NCBI RefSeq assembly: GCF_001039355.2 | Contig: NW_019773514.1 | Coordinates: 527,068 to 591,067 of the forward strand | DNA from: Lingula anatina | Lineage: Eukaryota; Brachiopoda; Lingulata; Lingulida; Lingulidae | Reading direction: 5' to 3' | DNA length: 64,000 bases | Shown here: positions 46,401-58,100 of the stretch, piece after piece | Layout: each line of letters begins with the position of its first letter | Position numbering within the stretch: position 1 is the first letter of the stretch | The notes under the pieces: model-generated | Database searches by the model: none | Seen by the model: only the letters and a program-made list of their open reading frames with translations | Told to the model about the DNA's origin: nothing | Translations under genes and position numbers: made by a program

Positions 46401-49400
46401 CAGACATCAGATTCCAATTTTCAAATTTTCTTAGGAGAGAAAACAGTTCTCATGGTTGCCAATCTAAGGTCAATGTAGCAATACTATTAAACCTGGTTTT
46501 ATACAAAAAGAGTCTTAAATTTCTATGAGAAAATTCTGGCTGTGGTTTTGGCCATGCTTTGCAGCAATGTTTTCTTTTAGAAGAGCTGCATGTACAGATT
46601 AAATATTTCACTGTACGTGGATATACCCAAAAAAAGAACAAGGACATGGCTATCTGTACATTATACAATTAAGAAATAATCACCTACTAGCATGTTTGAT
46701 TGTTCTGACCTAATTTTACCTCTCCACATCATCCAAACAATCTATTAGTCCCCTAATTAAAATAAACATGGAGGAGCCTAGTCAGTATTATGACATAAAA
46801 CATGCTCACATGTCAAAGAGGAGTCATCCCCCTCTCTGTACCATATAACTGTATACACATAGCCACTGCCGCTGATGGTTCTTCATTTGCAACCAATTGA
46901 TTGAGGTGGACTCATTAAAGTATAGCCAAACAATGAAATGCTTTAGAAGATAAATGGTTGGAAGTTATTACAATTTAAGTTAGTTTTACAAAATCACAAA
47001 AGGAGCAAAAATTATTGGAAATATTAATATTTCACTCCTGGTTGAGGTTTGTAATAGGGAGTACATATTTCATAAAGCAGTATGTACTGGAGGGGTGGGG
47101 GGAGGGAGATTTCATAGTAGACATAAAAAATGTGGTGATTGACAGAATATACTATTGGCAACCTGTTGATTACATTGTCTAAGGTGCCACCTGCCATGAT
47201 ACATATAAAACACAGTCCAAACTGAATTCAGGCCAAGCCAAAACCTTGGGTCAATCTGTCCAAACATAGAACACATGCTCTAGGAGGGCCATCTCTGCAG
47301 CTCTCTGCAGCATATGTACACATGTCAGACCTTCTCTGTGCTTCACACAGAAACAATAAGGTGGAGTCATTATATCATCTGGAATATACATGTTCTTAGG
47401 AATGTTTTTAAGAATGTGTTTCTCAGTGAAGGGCCCTTATCAACAATGAGATGGTTTGAAATTATCTGAAGTTGAGATGTGATTACTGGGTATATTGTTC
47501 ACTTTTAAGGTTTATGACCTGTCATCAAACAGACAGACTGAGTGGTAATCTGCTTCAAATTTCATAAAAAATCTTAACTTGTTCTTCAGTTAAATGGAAG
47601 CAGAATACAAATTCATTACCTTGGTAATATCTTACTATAAAGGGAATCTATACTCCCCCAACTGTACTCTTTGATTCTAAAGATGTACAAGATTTGAAGA
47701 GATTTCAGAATTACAAGAACCCCACCTTCTTCAGACTCAAACTGGAGCCAGCTTTCCTTAAGATAACATATTCCTGCTTTATTTCATTAAAACATATTAA
47801 CCTCAACTTATAGCCTCGATAACAATCTACACATCTCTCTTTGTGGATCAGTAAAAGAAATCTCTAAGCATCATTTAGGGTATCTCTGGTTTCCTGAACC
47901 AGAGTTCTTTCTTCCATCTTGGCCTGTTTTTTATCATGGCGGACCTTTGATGTGGCAGTGGAACAAAGTAATGGCCTGACAATCATGAGCAGGGCAGGAG
48001 ATTGCCAGTGGTTCTTGTACAAGGTAACCCCTTCAACACTCCAGAGGGGCCTGATATAATATAGACCATTGGCCAGGCATGTGTACAGCTCTCAGGTATT
48101 CTCTATGAGGAAAAAGCCCCTGGTTTTTATAATCTGAACCATCTGTTTATTGTTCTGTCTTGGCTTTGCAAAGGTGTTCTTGGCTTGGTTTCGCATGGTG
48201 TAGTTTAGCAATATTTGAGTAAAGCATATTATACATGTATGCTTGAAAGGTGCTGTGTGTTTATCTTTACAGAATAACCTTTAACGGTTTAGTTTAAGAG
48301 AAATGGCTTAGAAAATATGTCTTGTTTTCCAGAAATTTTGCTACATCCTTTTTGATTTCTCAGAAATGAATTTGTCATTATGGACAGTCTTTTAAATATT
48401 TTCTTATTCACTGATTTATTTATTTCTGTCTATGCTAAAGTTTCAAAAATAAGTCTACACAAGCTGGTACTTTAAGTGGTCCATGTTCTTTATACATACG
48501 GACCAGTATTATCAGAAAGTGGTAACTTCATTTGGAACATGGTACACAACTGTTTGCGATGTCTAATCTTATATCAGACAAGAAGGCGTTCAACATTTTT
48601 TATGGTCTCCAAGACCCCATATTTAGTTTAACTGTATCATCTCCACTTGTCTGAACTCATCTATCATATTTAGATTTCTTTTTTTTTATTTTGGTATATG
48701 AACAGAATTATTATAGTAACTGTTAAGGTTTGGAACCATGATGTTTTATCATAAATCCATGTGTATGTCCAATAAAGAGCGTGTTACCAAAAAACAATAA
48801 ATGGTACAGCAAAGAACTAAATATGTACATGATTTACAGTCATTGATATCTGAAATGGATATCACATGGGTTCAAAGACAGTAAATAAGGCCAATGGAAA
48901 AGAGGTACAAGGAACAGGATGACTAATTCCTAGGAGTGGAATACCACCACATTTTGTGGAGGCCACAGAACAATGCTATGTGGCACTCATAAAATAGTTT
49001 TACTGGGACAAGATAATGATAAGCTCTGTCCAAATTATTTGGTATCTCCACAGTTGGCCAAACCAGGGAATTCCTCCTTTCTACACATAAATCTCATGGA
49101 GAACACATTTATGTGCATAACTTTTTATGTTTGACAAATAAAATTACATTCAAAATAAAACAAAGTTATTGCTTTAGATTCATGATTTAATCATAATGTC
49201 TACTTTTTTTAATTTTAGAAAAGTGAAATTGCATTTTAAACAAATCTTCAAATGTTAGTTTTTTAAACCTTTTACTGTCCAAGCATCATTTTCTGTTGTA
49301 AAACATAGTACCGTATATCTTTGTCAACTATGCCTCTTTTTTTTTTTTAGCTTCACAGACATTGAGTAACAGGCTCCAGAGAGCCCAGATTGTGGTTCCA

Positions 49401-52035
49401 TGGGTTATGAAGTGGAAGATCTGGTAATTAACCACCCTCCACTGCTGTTATGAATCACTTCAAAGTGCTTGTGGAGTACCAAATTCCACACTACAGGTAC
49501 TCTTTTTTTATAGGCTTCATGTAGGATTAAATAGTGATTTCTAGGCCAGGGTTTTGATACTTATGAATTCCTTGGTGTAAACATGCATGCTGGCTGATCT
49601 ACCTATAAAAGACTAATGCAGTTTACTTTGGTTAGGTATTCAACCTGAGATTTTATTCGATTTAACAGAGAGGCAATCTGGGCATTTGAGGACTCTCTAA
49701 ATGTCCTTGCAACTGTTTCACGAAGTTAATACCATAATTGATATTTAATAATCTTTGGGATTCTTGTCATTTAGATAATATTTTTAGATTTGACCACCTC
49801 AAATACAAGTCTGTAGTAAACTATCCACCAGATACTGAGGGCTTAGCTCAATGAGCCTGGGAAATTCTAGCCTTTTATCAAAGCTGGCCCATCCCTCATG
49901 ATGGCTCCATAATGCCAAACTCCTGAGGTGATGCACTGAAGCTCATTGGTAGATACCACATTACATAATCATCTGATCACTCCTGGTATTTTACACAGGT
50001 GCTGGTGTAATCTCAGTCTGATACTACTGCTGTGTTGGTAAATACTATGCAGGGTTGTGTTCAAGGGTTGGGCACCATGCATTTTACAATACCAGAAGAC
50101 CAACACTGTGTAAAACATACCTTTTGAAACAGTCACAATAGGCTTACATTAATTTTTCCCCACCTTATAAAAATGGCCAACAGGATCCATTCAGATCTAA
50201 TAAAATTGCACAAAGAGGGCACCATGAAATAAGTGAATCTTGAGCCATTAATTATTACCAAACTGTTGTGTAATATGCTTAAGAGCAATTCCTGTTAGTA
50301 ATGTGCAAGACCGTCTGTAACAGCTGGTCCATCATTACTGATGATATACAAGCCTCAAGACACCTCCTGGCATGGACACTCATTTATTTTAATTTACTCC
50401 AAATAAAGACCATCAAAGGCAAAAGCAATACCACTATTCAATAGTATTTCTCTAGTAAGGCTAGTATGCTTAACAGAAACAGAATTTAATCAGGAAAAAA
50501 TCAATCCTTGCAACATTAATTAACTCTATAATGAACTGTTATTCTTTCTTAGAGAAACAATAGACTGGGCTGCTTTTGTTTTCTCCTATAATTAACTTCT
50601 GCATATAATTCAAATTTCTGTTTATGCTATGTTTAATTATCTTCATAATTATGTGGCAATGGGTCCCTGAACACTGAGTTGTGTGGCTGTGCTCTTGGTT
50701 ATTTTTATGTGCCAGGTTATCTGGTATGCCAAATTGATAAATATAACAAGGAAAGAATGACCAGGGGCTACAAGGTGATTTACTTATATATTAGCTTTCC
50801 TTGTAAATCAATTAATTTGTGGCATATGGTACCCATTGGTCGTCACTGCTTTTTGTGAACTAAACAAGAAATTGTTACATTACGTATAAAAAACTTGACT
50901 TAAACACTTTTTCAATTTGATTTTGATACAAATTTAGCAAAAACCGTCAATTCTCTTCACAGATTCCTTTAATTTAGAAGGAGACACTAAAAGATGGAAA
51001 CCCTTTTTCTGTTCACAACACAGCTAGGGTGGAGTGACTCAATTAGGTGATTCAACAACCCCACTGTAACGGACCACCCCCTATCTGCAACTTCCACTAA
51101 TTAGCTCCTAGCCCACTCAGTATTAAAGGCTCTGTTGGAAATCTATACTGACCATCATGGTTCATCAGCCACTGACCACTATCTACTATTTACAATATAA
51201 ACAGATGCTTGTTTTCCCTGCTACATCCCCCTAGGTAAGTAAACCATGCATTTTCTATATCCCATGGATAGGCAAGATCTTCTGTTGGCAATCCATGTCT
51301 TGGGGACCAAATACGTATCAATTAAGTAAGTATCAGATTGATAAATACGCTGTGATAACATGGGCGATAACATGGGCGTGAACACTTCATCAACCCCACA
51401 GTGATGTCTGATTTTGTAATCAACTCATTAAAATTTAGCTGTCTGTCTGAATTCAGTGTTTTATGATTAAAAGGTTCACATGCTGATTGATTTTGTTTGA
51501 TAGTAGGAAATCAAATAAGAGCTATGCTTTGAAAATTCAAAACTGTCTTTTTATCAGTTGTGATTACAATAATGTCATAACCTTGGAGATCGTAACATTT
51601 TCAGATTTATCATGGAAACAGTTGGAGGGGGGTGTCAACCTTTATTCTGCACCATGAATTTATTTTCATATCAAATATAAAGTTCAAGCAGCTATATAAA
51701 TCTTAATAAATATCTATAAATCTATATCTATCCATCTACTAATCAGCTACTGCTAATACATTTCTATCCATCCATATCAAGCTACCTATCTATTCACAGA
51801 CAGCCAATGCAGGCTTCTCTTTCTTAATATCCACTAGGATTGCACAAACTGGGAAATGAAATTGAAGAAGTGAAGGTTGGGGTATAGAGTGATATAATAT
51901 AATATAATATAATATAATATAATATAATATAGATAGTATTACTCTCCAGCATTACTCACCTGTACCAGCAAGGGCTAACCCTGCCATTAAGTGTAACAGT
52001 TTCCTTATGATGGCCTTCTCCATGTTGTATTGCAT
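32918..52035 (-). CDS. KIRREL: KIRREL/Neph-like five-Ig-domain adhesion receptor, 15 coding exons
   Basis: Fifteen exons join in consistent phase to 692 residues (685 without a 21-nt microexon). Order: signal peptide (residues 1-24, exon 1); Ig1 (exons 2-3, with VQWTRGGFGLG and FERYSMLG, the Neph/Kirre first-domain signature); Ig2 (exons 4-5); Ig3 (6-7); Ig4 (8); Ig5 (9-10). Paired cysteines are visible in each domain (for example IMKCKV and YQCQIG in Ig1). A transmembrane helix lies at about 517-542, followed by a tyrosine-rich cytoplasmic tail of about 150 residues. The protein ends STNV, a class I PDZ ligand, like the THV end of vertebrate KIRREL1. By family, it is a homophilic/heterophilic cell adhesion receptor that pairs with nephrin-type proteins at cell contacts. 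The tail is shorter than in vertebrate KIRREL1. Paralogue assignment is not possible from sequence alone. Confidence 0.93.
33619..33725 (-). CDS. KIRREL: KIRREL-like exon 14 (cytoplasmic tail)
   Basis: This 107-nt exon is phase 0-2, Pro/Tyr/Gly-rich (PNGRPYPNGYGFPPTYPEA). Its donor is GTTGGG, weak but the only one that joins in frame to the last exon. Confidence 0.78.
34012..34184 (-). CDS. KIRREL: KIRREL-like exon 13 (cytoplasmic tail)
   Basis: This 173-nt exon is phase 1-0. It is tyrosine-rich (VEYKNPDYNGP, RYSAEYDELNVNY), with possible SH2-docking tyrosines as known for Neph proteins. Confidence 0.85.
36188..36298 (-). CDS. KIRREL: KIRREL-like exon 12 (transmembrane helix)
   Basis: This 111-nt exon is phase 1-1. 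It encodes a hydrophobic helix of about 25 residues rich in Gly, Leu and Ile, followed by YQRTKSREEG, a positive-inside stop-transfer. Confidence 0.93.
37045..37065 (-). CDS. KIRREL: KIRREL-like 21-nt microexon (candidate cassette)
   Basis: Acceptor CTTTCAG and donor GTATAT flank 21 nt that are phase 1-1. With the upstream G they insert seven residues (DDFACLT) between Ig5 and the membrane helix. Skipping keeps the frame, and the next exon also begins with AT, so both forms restore the same Asp. This is inferred from splice sites and phase, and no transcript was seen. Confidence 0.5.
37398..37546 (-). CDS. KIRREL: KIRREL-like exon 10 (Ig5, second half)
   Basis: This 149-nt exon is phase 2-1. 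It encodes KSILTIVNVHSGDYGDYNCS, with the second Ig5 cysteine, and ends in LKQK. Confidence 0.92.
37702..37852 (-). CDS. KIRREL: KIRREL-like exon 9 (Ig5, first half)
   Basis: This 151-nt exon is phase 1-2. It contains GPPKVISNEEQYAKEGDIA and LECLTESVPKPDQIRWA, closely matching the KIRREL Ig5 start. Confidence 0.93.
38155..38409 (-). CDS. KIRREL: KIRREL-like exon 8 (complete Ig4)
   Basis: This 255-nt exon is phase 1-1 and the only Ig domain coded by one exon. LGETATLTCKTKGNPTP and LGIYICYSNVIG supply the two cysteines. Confidence 0.92.
38660..38811 (-). CDS. KIRREL: KIRREL-like exon 7 (Ig3, second half)
   Basis: This 152-nt exon is phase 2-1. It starts WYRNNEEI and includes GNIITCEAINSVGS, the second cysteine of Ig3. 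Confidence 0.92.
38969..39077 (-). CDS. KIRREL: KIRREL-like exon 6 (Ig3, first half)
   Basis: This 109-nt exon is phase 1-2. It encodes VKEGESIQFSCEGRGNPNN and ends in ITWK, with the K codon split across the intron. Confidence 0.92.
39445..39597 (-). CDS. KIRREL: KIRREL-like exon 5 (Ig2, second half)
   Basis: This 153-nt exon is phase 1-1. It encodes SYLTITPSKTDQGKRYSCQA, matching the KIRREL Ig2 second-cysteine region. Confidence 0.93.
40046..40204 (-). CDS. KIRREL: KIRREL-like exon 4 (Ig2, first half)
   Basis: This 159-nt exon is phase 1-1. It encodes VEEGQPYNLTCRANNGKPAP and a tryptophan core (LKWF), a standard Ig set. Confidence 0.93.
40443..40769. repeat. tandem duplication of about 163 bp spanning a KIRREL-like exon edge
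   Basis: Copy 1 (40443-40603) and copy 2 (40607-40769) share long identical words, such as TTCTGTTAAATAAT, ATATTCTACTCTTC and ACAGAGAACTGTTAAC, in the same order. Copy 2 contains the last 31 nt of exon 3 and its GTAAGT donor. Copy 1 holds a diverged copy with a GTGAGT donor and an upstream ATTTAG. Confidence 0.88.
40739..40861 (-). CDS. KIRREL: KIRREL-like exon 3 (Ig1, second half)
   Basis: This 123-nt exon is phase 1-1 and carries DDDVYQCQIG, the second Ig1 cysteine strand. Its donor side is copied in the tandem duplication next door (40443-40603). Confidence 0.93.
41820..42480. promoter_or_regulatory. CpG-rich patch inside KIRREL-like intron 2
   Basis: From about 42080 to 42480 CpG is frequent (about two dozen by eye), while sequence on both sides is nearly CpG-free. 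The patch includes AACATGGCGCC on the minus strand (YY1-like, 42360-42370 region) and TACGTCA near 42411. It may be an unmethylated internal promoter or enhancer. Confidence 0.4.
43347..43399. repeat. poly(A) tract, 53 bp
   Basis: An uninterrupted A run in KIRREL-like intron 2. It may be the tail of a retroposed insert whose body I do not recognise, or slippage. Confidence 0.93.
44466..44657 (-). CDS. KIRREL: KIRREL-like exon 2 (Ig1, first half)
   Basis: This 192-nt exon is phase 1-1, acceptor TTTCAG, donor GTAAGT. It encodes the first Ig strands with IMKCKVEN and the family motif VQWTRGGFGLG. Confidence 0.94.
51700..51800. repeat. degenerate TATC/ATCC-type simple sequence
   Basis: Interspersed ATCTAT, CTATCC and CCATC words suggest an old, decayed tetranucleotide array. 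Confidence 0.4.
51892..51931. repeat. (TATAA)n pentanucleotide microsatellite
   Basis: About eight TATAA units immediately inside intron 1, about 30 bp from the exon 1 donor in the minus-strand direction. Confidence 0.92.
51960..52035 (-). CDS. KIRREL: KIRREL-like exon 1 (signal peptide)
   Basis: The ATG at 52035-52033 is followed by an in-frame ATG four codons later. The exon encodes MQYNMEKAIIRKLLHLMAG and a small-residue cleavage region, then meets donor GTGAGT in phase 1. Either ATG gives a working signal peptide. Confidence 0.85.
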
Positions 52036-52097
52036 ATTGTTAGAGCACCAATATACCTCTCACACCTCAACTACCAGGAGTCTACATGTACCTTGAT

Positions 52098-52106
52098 CTT
52101 TATATA
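52098..52106 (-). promoter_or_regulatory. TATA-like element upstream of the KIRREL-like start
   Basis: The minus strand reads TATATAAAG 63 bp before the start codon, which would place transcription start near 52070 with a short 5' UTR. A competing reading is a 5' UTR splice acceptor (TTTTTTTCAG) ending at 52117 with an upstream noncoding exon. Confidence 0.35.
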
Positions 52107-55100
52107 TGGTTGGTTTCTGAAAAAAAATTAATTATTTTAAAATAAGCTATAATTACTACACATTTCATGTGCAGCTCTTCTTAGAGTGCTTTTATCTCAT
52201 TAATCTAATGAATGACTAAAAACTAACCAAGGAAAAACACACACCATACCTGAAATAAGAATTGTTCAAACAATGTTCCTGGAGATTCATTTCCAAGATT
52301 CTAAAAACAATTAAGTAGATCCCTAAAAATAAATCATTTGCTATGAAAAGCACGTGCTATGTAAGAGACCATAACACTTGCTTACAGCCAATTCCTTGTG
52401 GCATATGGCATACTCTCTGTGGTACCATCCTCAGCTGCACATACCAGAAACTTACTCATATCATCAGATGCCTTTCAATATCTATGATTGAAAATGAACT
52501 ATTTAACACGCTAAATACTTTAGCCATGACAATCATAAGAAAGTATGTCTAAAATATTCCAAGATCACCCCTTGTTTTAGGCACCCTAATGCACCTGAAT
52601 CACATCCTGCTGTTAAAAAGTCATCAAGACCCAGCCATGCTTATTCTTTTCGATGAGGTAATGGTAGTTTTAATTAATTCTACCTCTAATCAACATTGTC
52701 TTCCGTCTGTGTCTGACACAGCAGCCATCCATGCCTGGCACCTGCCACAAAAAGCTTGCCCTTAGGCAGTCAGGGCTCTGAAAGCATTTCCAGATTCTGT
52801 TTCTATTGGAGCCAATAGAATCAATGTTTTAAGCAGAACATGCAATCTGATGATGCTCCATTTAATCTAATGGCAAGTGTTAATATCTACCTTCCTGTGG
52901 AATTATTTAATACAATTTGTGCACAGAATGATTAACACAAATATGAGATAACACAAATATGAGATAAAAAAAACTACAAACACAAAACACTATATCAGTT
53001 TGCTATGTAACCATGGGAAATGCATTTTTTAACATAAATAAACAAATAAATAGAATTTTTCCAGAAACTTATTTTTTCCTACATGATTTTAAAAGATTTG
53101 AGGAACATATTGTAAAGAGAACCATGCTCAAAATGCAACGAGATACTCTGATAAAGAATCCACAAAAAGACCAGAGGAACATTTAGGTACAAATTTTACC
53201 CTCATTGGTTGTGACACCTGTCACAGTTTTATGACAAAAAAGCTTTGGTCCATACACAAACCAGTTCTTAACCCTGCCGTTACCCATGGAGATGGCATGA
53301 GATGTTTGTTTCAAAAACCTGTTTTGGTTTTCAAGACAGACTGGAGCATTTGTACAAGTCAGGCAAGTCAGCCATAGGAGTGCAAAGAGCTTAGTCTAAA
53401 AGTCAAAATCTCCCTTCAGACCATGTTTTGCTTTTAAACCTGCAAACAAATCTTGCCTGCATGGAAAATGTCAATATAACCCAAACTGGTCCAGGTACAA
53501 TGCATCATAACCATACCTTAGGATACATTGCCATGACAACAGCTTTAACAAATTTCCCTAGATACCATGCTGATGTAGTTCACAGTGAAGATGGACGTGT
53601 TGAAAAATATAAAATGAAAACAACTTTTCATCTTGTACCTTCGACATCCAACAAGCTACATGCCTCAGTTTGCATCCTATAATCATAGATCGTATCCCAT
53701 TTAAGAATCCACCTCATCTTCCTTCATGGAACACATAGGAGCAGATCTAGTCAAATACTATTAAGCATAAGGTTTGTTTAAAACACCCCTTATTTTAATT
53801 TAATCACTTTACAGTTGCTTTATTGGGCACATGTTACTGCAATATCCAAACTTGTACCACTCTGTATACATCTGTAAATGCTTAAGAGACAATCTAAATG
53901 GAGCAATGTGAAACAGGAGTGACAATACAGAACAATGGTGTTATCTAATATATATAAACATCCAGATTTTATCAAGCTCACCTACACATCCATTACCAAA
54001 TTACCCTTGCAGCTAAGTAATCAAAATATGAGTCTTCACACCTTAAAACCAGGGACCCACAAAAACTCATCAAACATTTCACAAAACCACATGTATGCAT
54101 GATAGCAGATCTGAAAACAATAAAACCATGATTGGTGGCCATGGCAACACATCTTTCAACAAACATGAATGCCAGCAATTCTGTGCACAGGTTGACCTAG
54201 TTAACTACAAGTTTTCCCAAGCTGTATGAACCAAATTTCTATTGGCCCAAATATAACACCCTCATGAATCTAGAACAAGTAGTAAGTAAAGTAGTAAGGC
54301 TGGAGTATCTGACATCAAGCAGAGTCGCTATCTTCTGAGTGTTGGCAATAACATTTAGGTTGGGTTTCAAGAAGTACTTCAGTCCCTATCTGTATGGTAT
54401 CAGCCACAGGATAATGTGATGAATCCTACATGTCTGTGACTTTCACCTGATGTGCTTCAATGGCTCTATTTCCTGGAGTTTGCAAGTCAACTCTCCCAGC
54501 TTCAAATTAATAAATAGAAGTACTAGTACATACCTGTGTTAATTTACCTCAGGATACAGAAACCTTAGATTTCTTCAATATGAACATCATTATACCACAT
54601 ATATTACACAATAAGTGAATGAAACTGAACTGACACCACACACTGGACACTCAGATGCAGAAAGCATGGGCAATGACATATAGATAGAACATTGGAGTGT
54701 ATAACATCTGCTTTTAAAATTTGCTTATTACAGAAGTTTTAAAGTACTTTTTGAATGGTCAAAAATGACAGGTATGGCACTTCTATTTACAATCAGGAAC
54801 TCGTTTGGCTTTACACTTTTGACCACAGCCTCTGCTACTAACTGGTGTTCATCATCTATTCTAAGTGGTCAGTCTAAGTGACCATTAATCAGATTGGTGA
54901 GTTACACCCCACTTTCACTTGTCATTCCACCCAAACAAATGTTAAAAGATGCTGTTTCCATCTATTACCTTTGACAAGCTGCTACTTGGTTTTATTCCTA
55001 TAATTGGAATACAGTTAAATTTAGGAATCATATATATAACGGAAGCCATCACCATGGTGATTCATATAACAGATGCAGCCATAATACTTAAATATATATA

Positions 55101-58100
55101 ACTGAAATAGTCAACTAAATTGTACATAATGATGCCATCTTTATTCTAAACAGCAAATCAGTGCCTTCTTTGGTGACTATAAATATCTGAAGGCAACAGT
55201 CTGAGTGTATAAAGATACACAAAGCCCTTTCCATTTTCAGTAAAAATAGAACCTTGCAGGTCTTTCAACAAGCATGTCAGCTTAGTGGCACTAAAAGAAT
55301 GTGATCCTGTGATCATGACAATGTCAATTATCACTTTGATTCCAATGACAATTCAACAACAGACTGCTTGCTGACAGAGAGGATGTTTTCACGATATTCT
55401 TGTAACAAAATCTAGCCCAATGAGACCCTGGAGCTGATCCTTGAAATGCAAACATGATTAATGATAACGATGATGAATGAAAAAAAACCTATAAAAATAC
55501 CTTATATAAGACCGAATTCTGTCTATTTTGCATGTGAACAAAACTGAAGGAAGAATCCAAATCTGTTTTCAGCACTCATCCTAACATGCTCACTTGGAAC
55601 CGTACCAACATTCGATCTTTACCTATCTTCTGTATCAGTTTTGCAATACTTCCAATGATTTCTGTCTTCAATACAACCCACTTTGTCACATTAGGTTTCT
55701 GATATGACCTTGTTATGACTTTTACAGATATCAGTTGGCATGAAGCCATATGAATTTCTATGAAAAGTACTTGCACTTTCATTACTGCCTGCCAAGATGC
55801 AATTACGTATGCTTGTGTTACACACAAACTTGTTTCTCTTATAAGGTTGAACCAATTTAGCTATTCAGGTCCAGATTATCACTGTAATGAAAATAATAAG
55901 ACGATGTAACAAACAGAAATTGTCTCTGCCAGATAGATTGGCATAAAAACTGTCTTTGTATATACCAATGTTTCACTGTGTTGGAATTAAGTTAATATAA
56001 AACAATTTCCATTCAGCCCATTTCAAATCATCTACCCAGACTCCCTTTTCTTTTTTATTTCTCTGATATCATTTTAATAAATTGTGCATTACCATGTTCT
56101 GATATTTTAAAAAAGTACAAAAAATATAACAAAAAATGTGTATTCTGAGAAGAAAACCAAACACAGTACCTGTTTTCTGATCTGATCATAAATCAGTGTG
56201 ATGAAAGAGAACAAGATATTTCTCCTGGAAACTATTTCAAATGACTCACAAGCTTCAACATTTCAATTCAAACACCATTCACAAAACAGACTGTTATTCA
56301 AAAAGACCGAAGTGCCTTTCGCCTGTTACTGTTTTTTCTTCTCCTCTTTTTTTTATTTTTCAACCTTTTGCATGTTTTTCATTTAGAAGTGGAACTGAGC
56401 CAATATGTCTTGTTTTGAACATTAATAACCCTGGGATATAAAAAACCCTGATTTGATTAAGAATGAAACCTAATGGTTGACCCCAGTGTAATTTCCAGCT
56501 ACTTTTCTTCTAACCAAGTCCTGTTATACTATAATTGTGACATCAAGGTTATTAATGCCTTACCCCATGGACAGACCAATGGCAACCTACCGGCATACAG
56601 AGCCTAATATATTTCAATGCTTAATTCTTTTTTTTTTCACCAATTAGTTTTAAGTATGAATTTAGAAATTGCATTTAATATCAAAGGCAATCAAATAGGA
56701 AAACTTATTTTCTCCTAACTGTTGAATCTGCTGCTTAAGGTAGAGAGTACTTACATTAGATAAGACTTACAAGCTAAAAACCATTCTTGATGAAATTCAC
56801 TTTTACTTCTCATGATTAACTGAAACTATTTAAGAAATATATAAGTACATAGTAAGTTTTCATTAAGTAGCCACTGCTTGACTCCACCATTGTTACTCTC
56901 ATATCACTGGTATGGTACCCCATGCTGAGCAAACTGCATCTTATTATGGTAATTCTTTAAAATATTAAAATTCCTTATTTTTCTAATATTAAACTTTAAC
57001 TTTTTCATGATTTATCATTTTCAGACATACAAAACAAAACAGATTTTGACATGAAGCCAAGTAACTTTGCAAAACCTTTGAATCAGCACATTAAGTATAA
57101 TAGTGTATCACTTTTTTAGATGGGTAAAATTATTGATTGATTTTGAGTGTTTTTTTTTTAGTAATTACTGTAACTGATGAATTAATTAAGACTAAGTCTA
57201 AGTCTCAGTTTAATTTAGACTACAGCTATCAGTTAACTGCTAAATTGGTATAAGTAACATCAGAATCACTACCTCATGTCTTCTCACCTGCCAGCACTTA
57301 AGGTAATTTGGGAGCAGAGGGGTCAGCTTACTTAAACTTCAAGGAAGCAACAGTTAACAGAAGCAGCCAAATGTTTTCAGACTGATTCTGACATAGATAA
57401 CTAAATTTTGTTAAGACTATCCGGAGTTGTATGGTGGAGAACAGTCAAAGATTTTTTTTTTGCCATGGTGGAATTTTTTCCCTACCTTCCATAATCATTC
57501 AGTAAATATGTGTTTACTAATACATTTAAAATGAATTGATTTTGAAATATTCCTCATAAGAGGCAGTATTATTAATTATCATTTCGGAGATTGAATCTTA
57601 TCTCCATTTTAACATTCAGCTTGACTAAAAAAATTGTCTAACAAAAATTAATTTTCCCATTATATAATTTGTTTAAGACTTCTGCTGTTTTATGATTACA
57701 TTTGTCATTGTTATAATAAATGTAACTTCCAACAATAGAACTACTTAAAAGAAACTGAAGAAAAACTTTCTATAAAATGTCTGATACCATATTACCTATT
57801 CTAGACAGTTAAAAATACTGTTACAGCATGCTTATTAGCTAGGATGCTATCCAGAATAATTAATTTACTTGAGTCTGATAATAAGAAGGGGAGGAGTTCA
57901 AGCAAGAAGATAGTTTACCACTACACCACAGGACCCTGTCAAGACAACATGGAGTTTAGCAGCATGTTATGTAAGACAGGGTGCCTTCATGTTCCCCAGA
58001 TGAGGCACCTGTTCCAGGCCTCCTATCACATGTCCACAAGAATGTAGGGCCATCACAAACTCATATGGTACCCCTTCTCAAACAGAGGCAGCCTCCATAT

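Larger units (their letters stand above)
44658..51959 (-). other. KIRREL-like intron 1, about 7.3 kb
   Basis: No exon is supported on the minus strand. The sequence is CpG-poor and mostly unique. It contains an AATAT-type pentanucleotide array at its 5' end and a compact stretch near 51015-51115 with homeodomain- and AP-1-like motifs. Confidence 0.6.
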
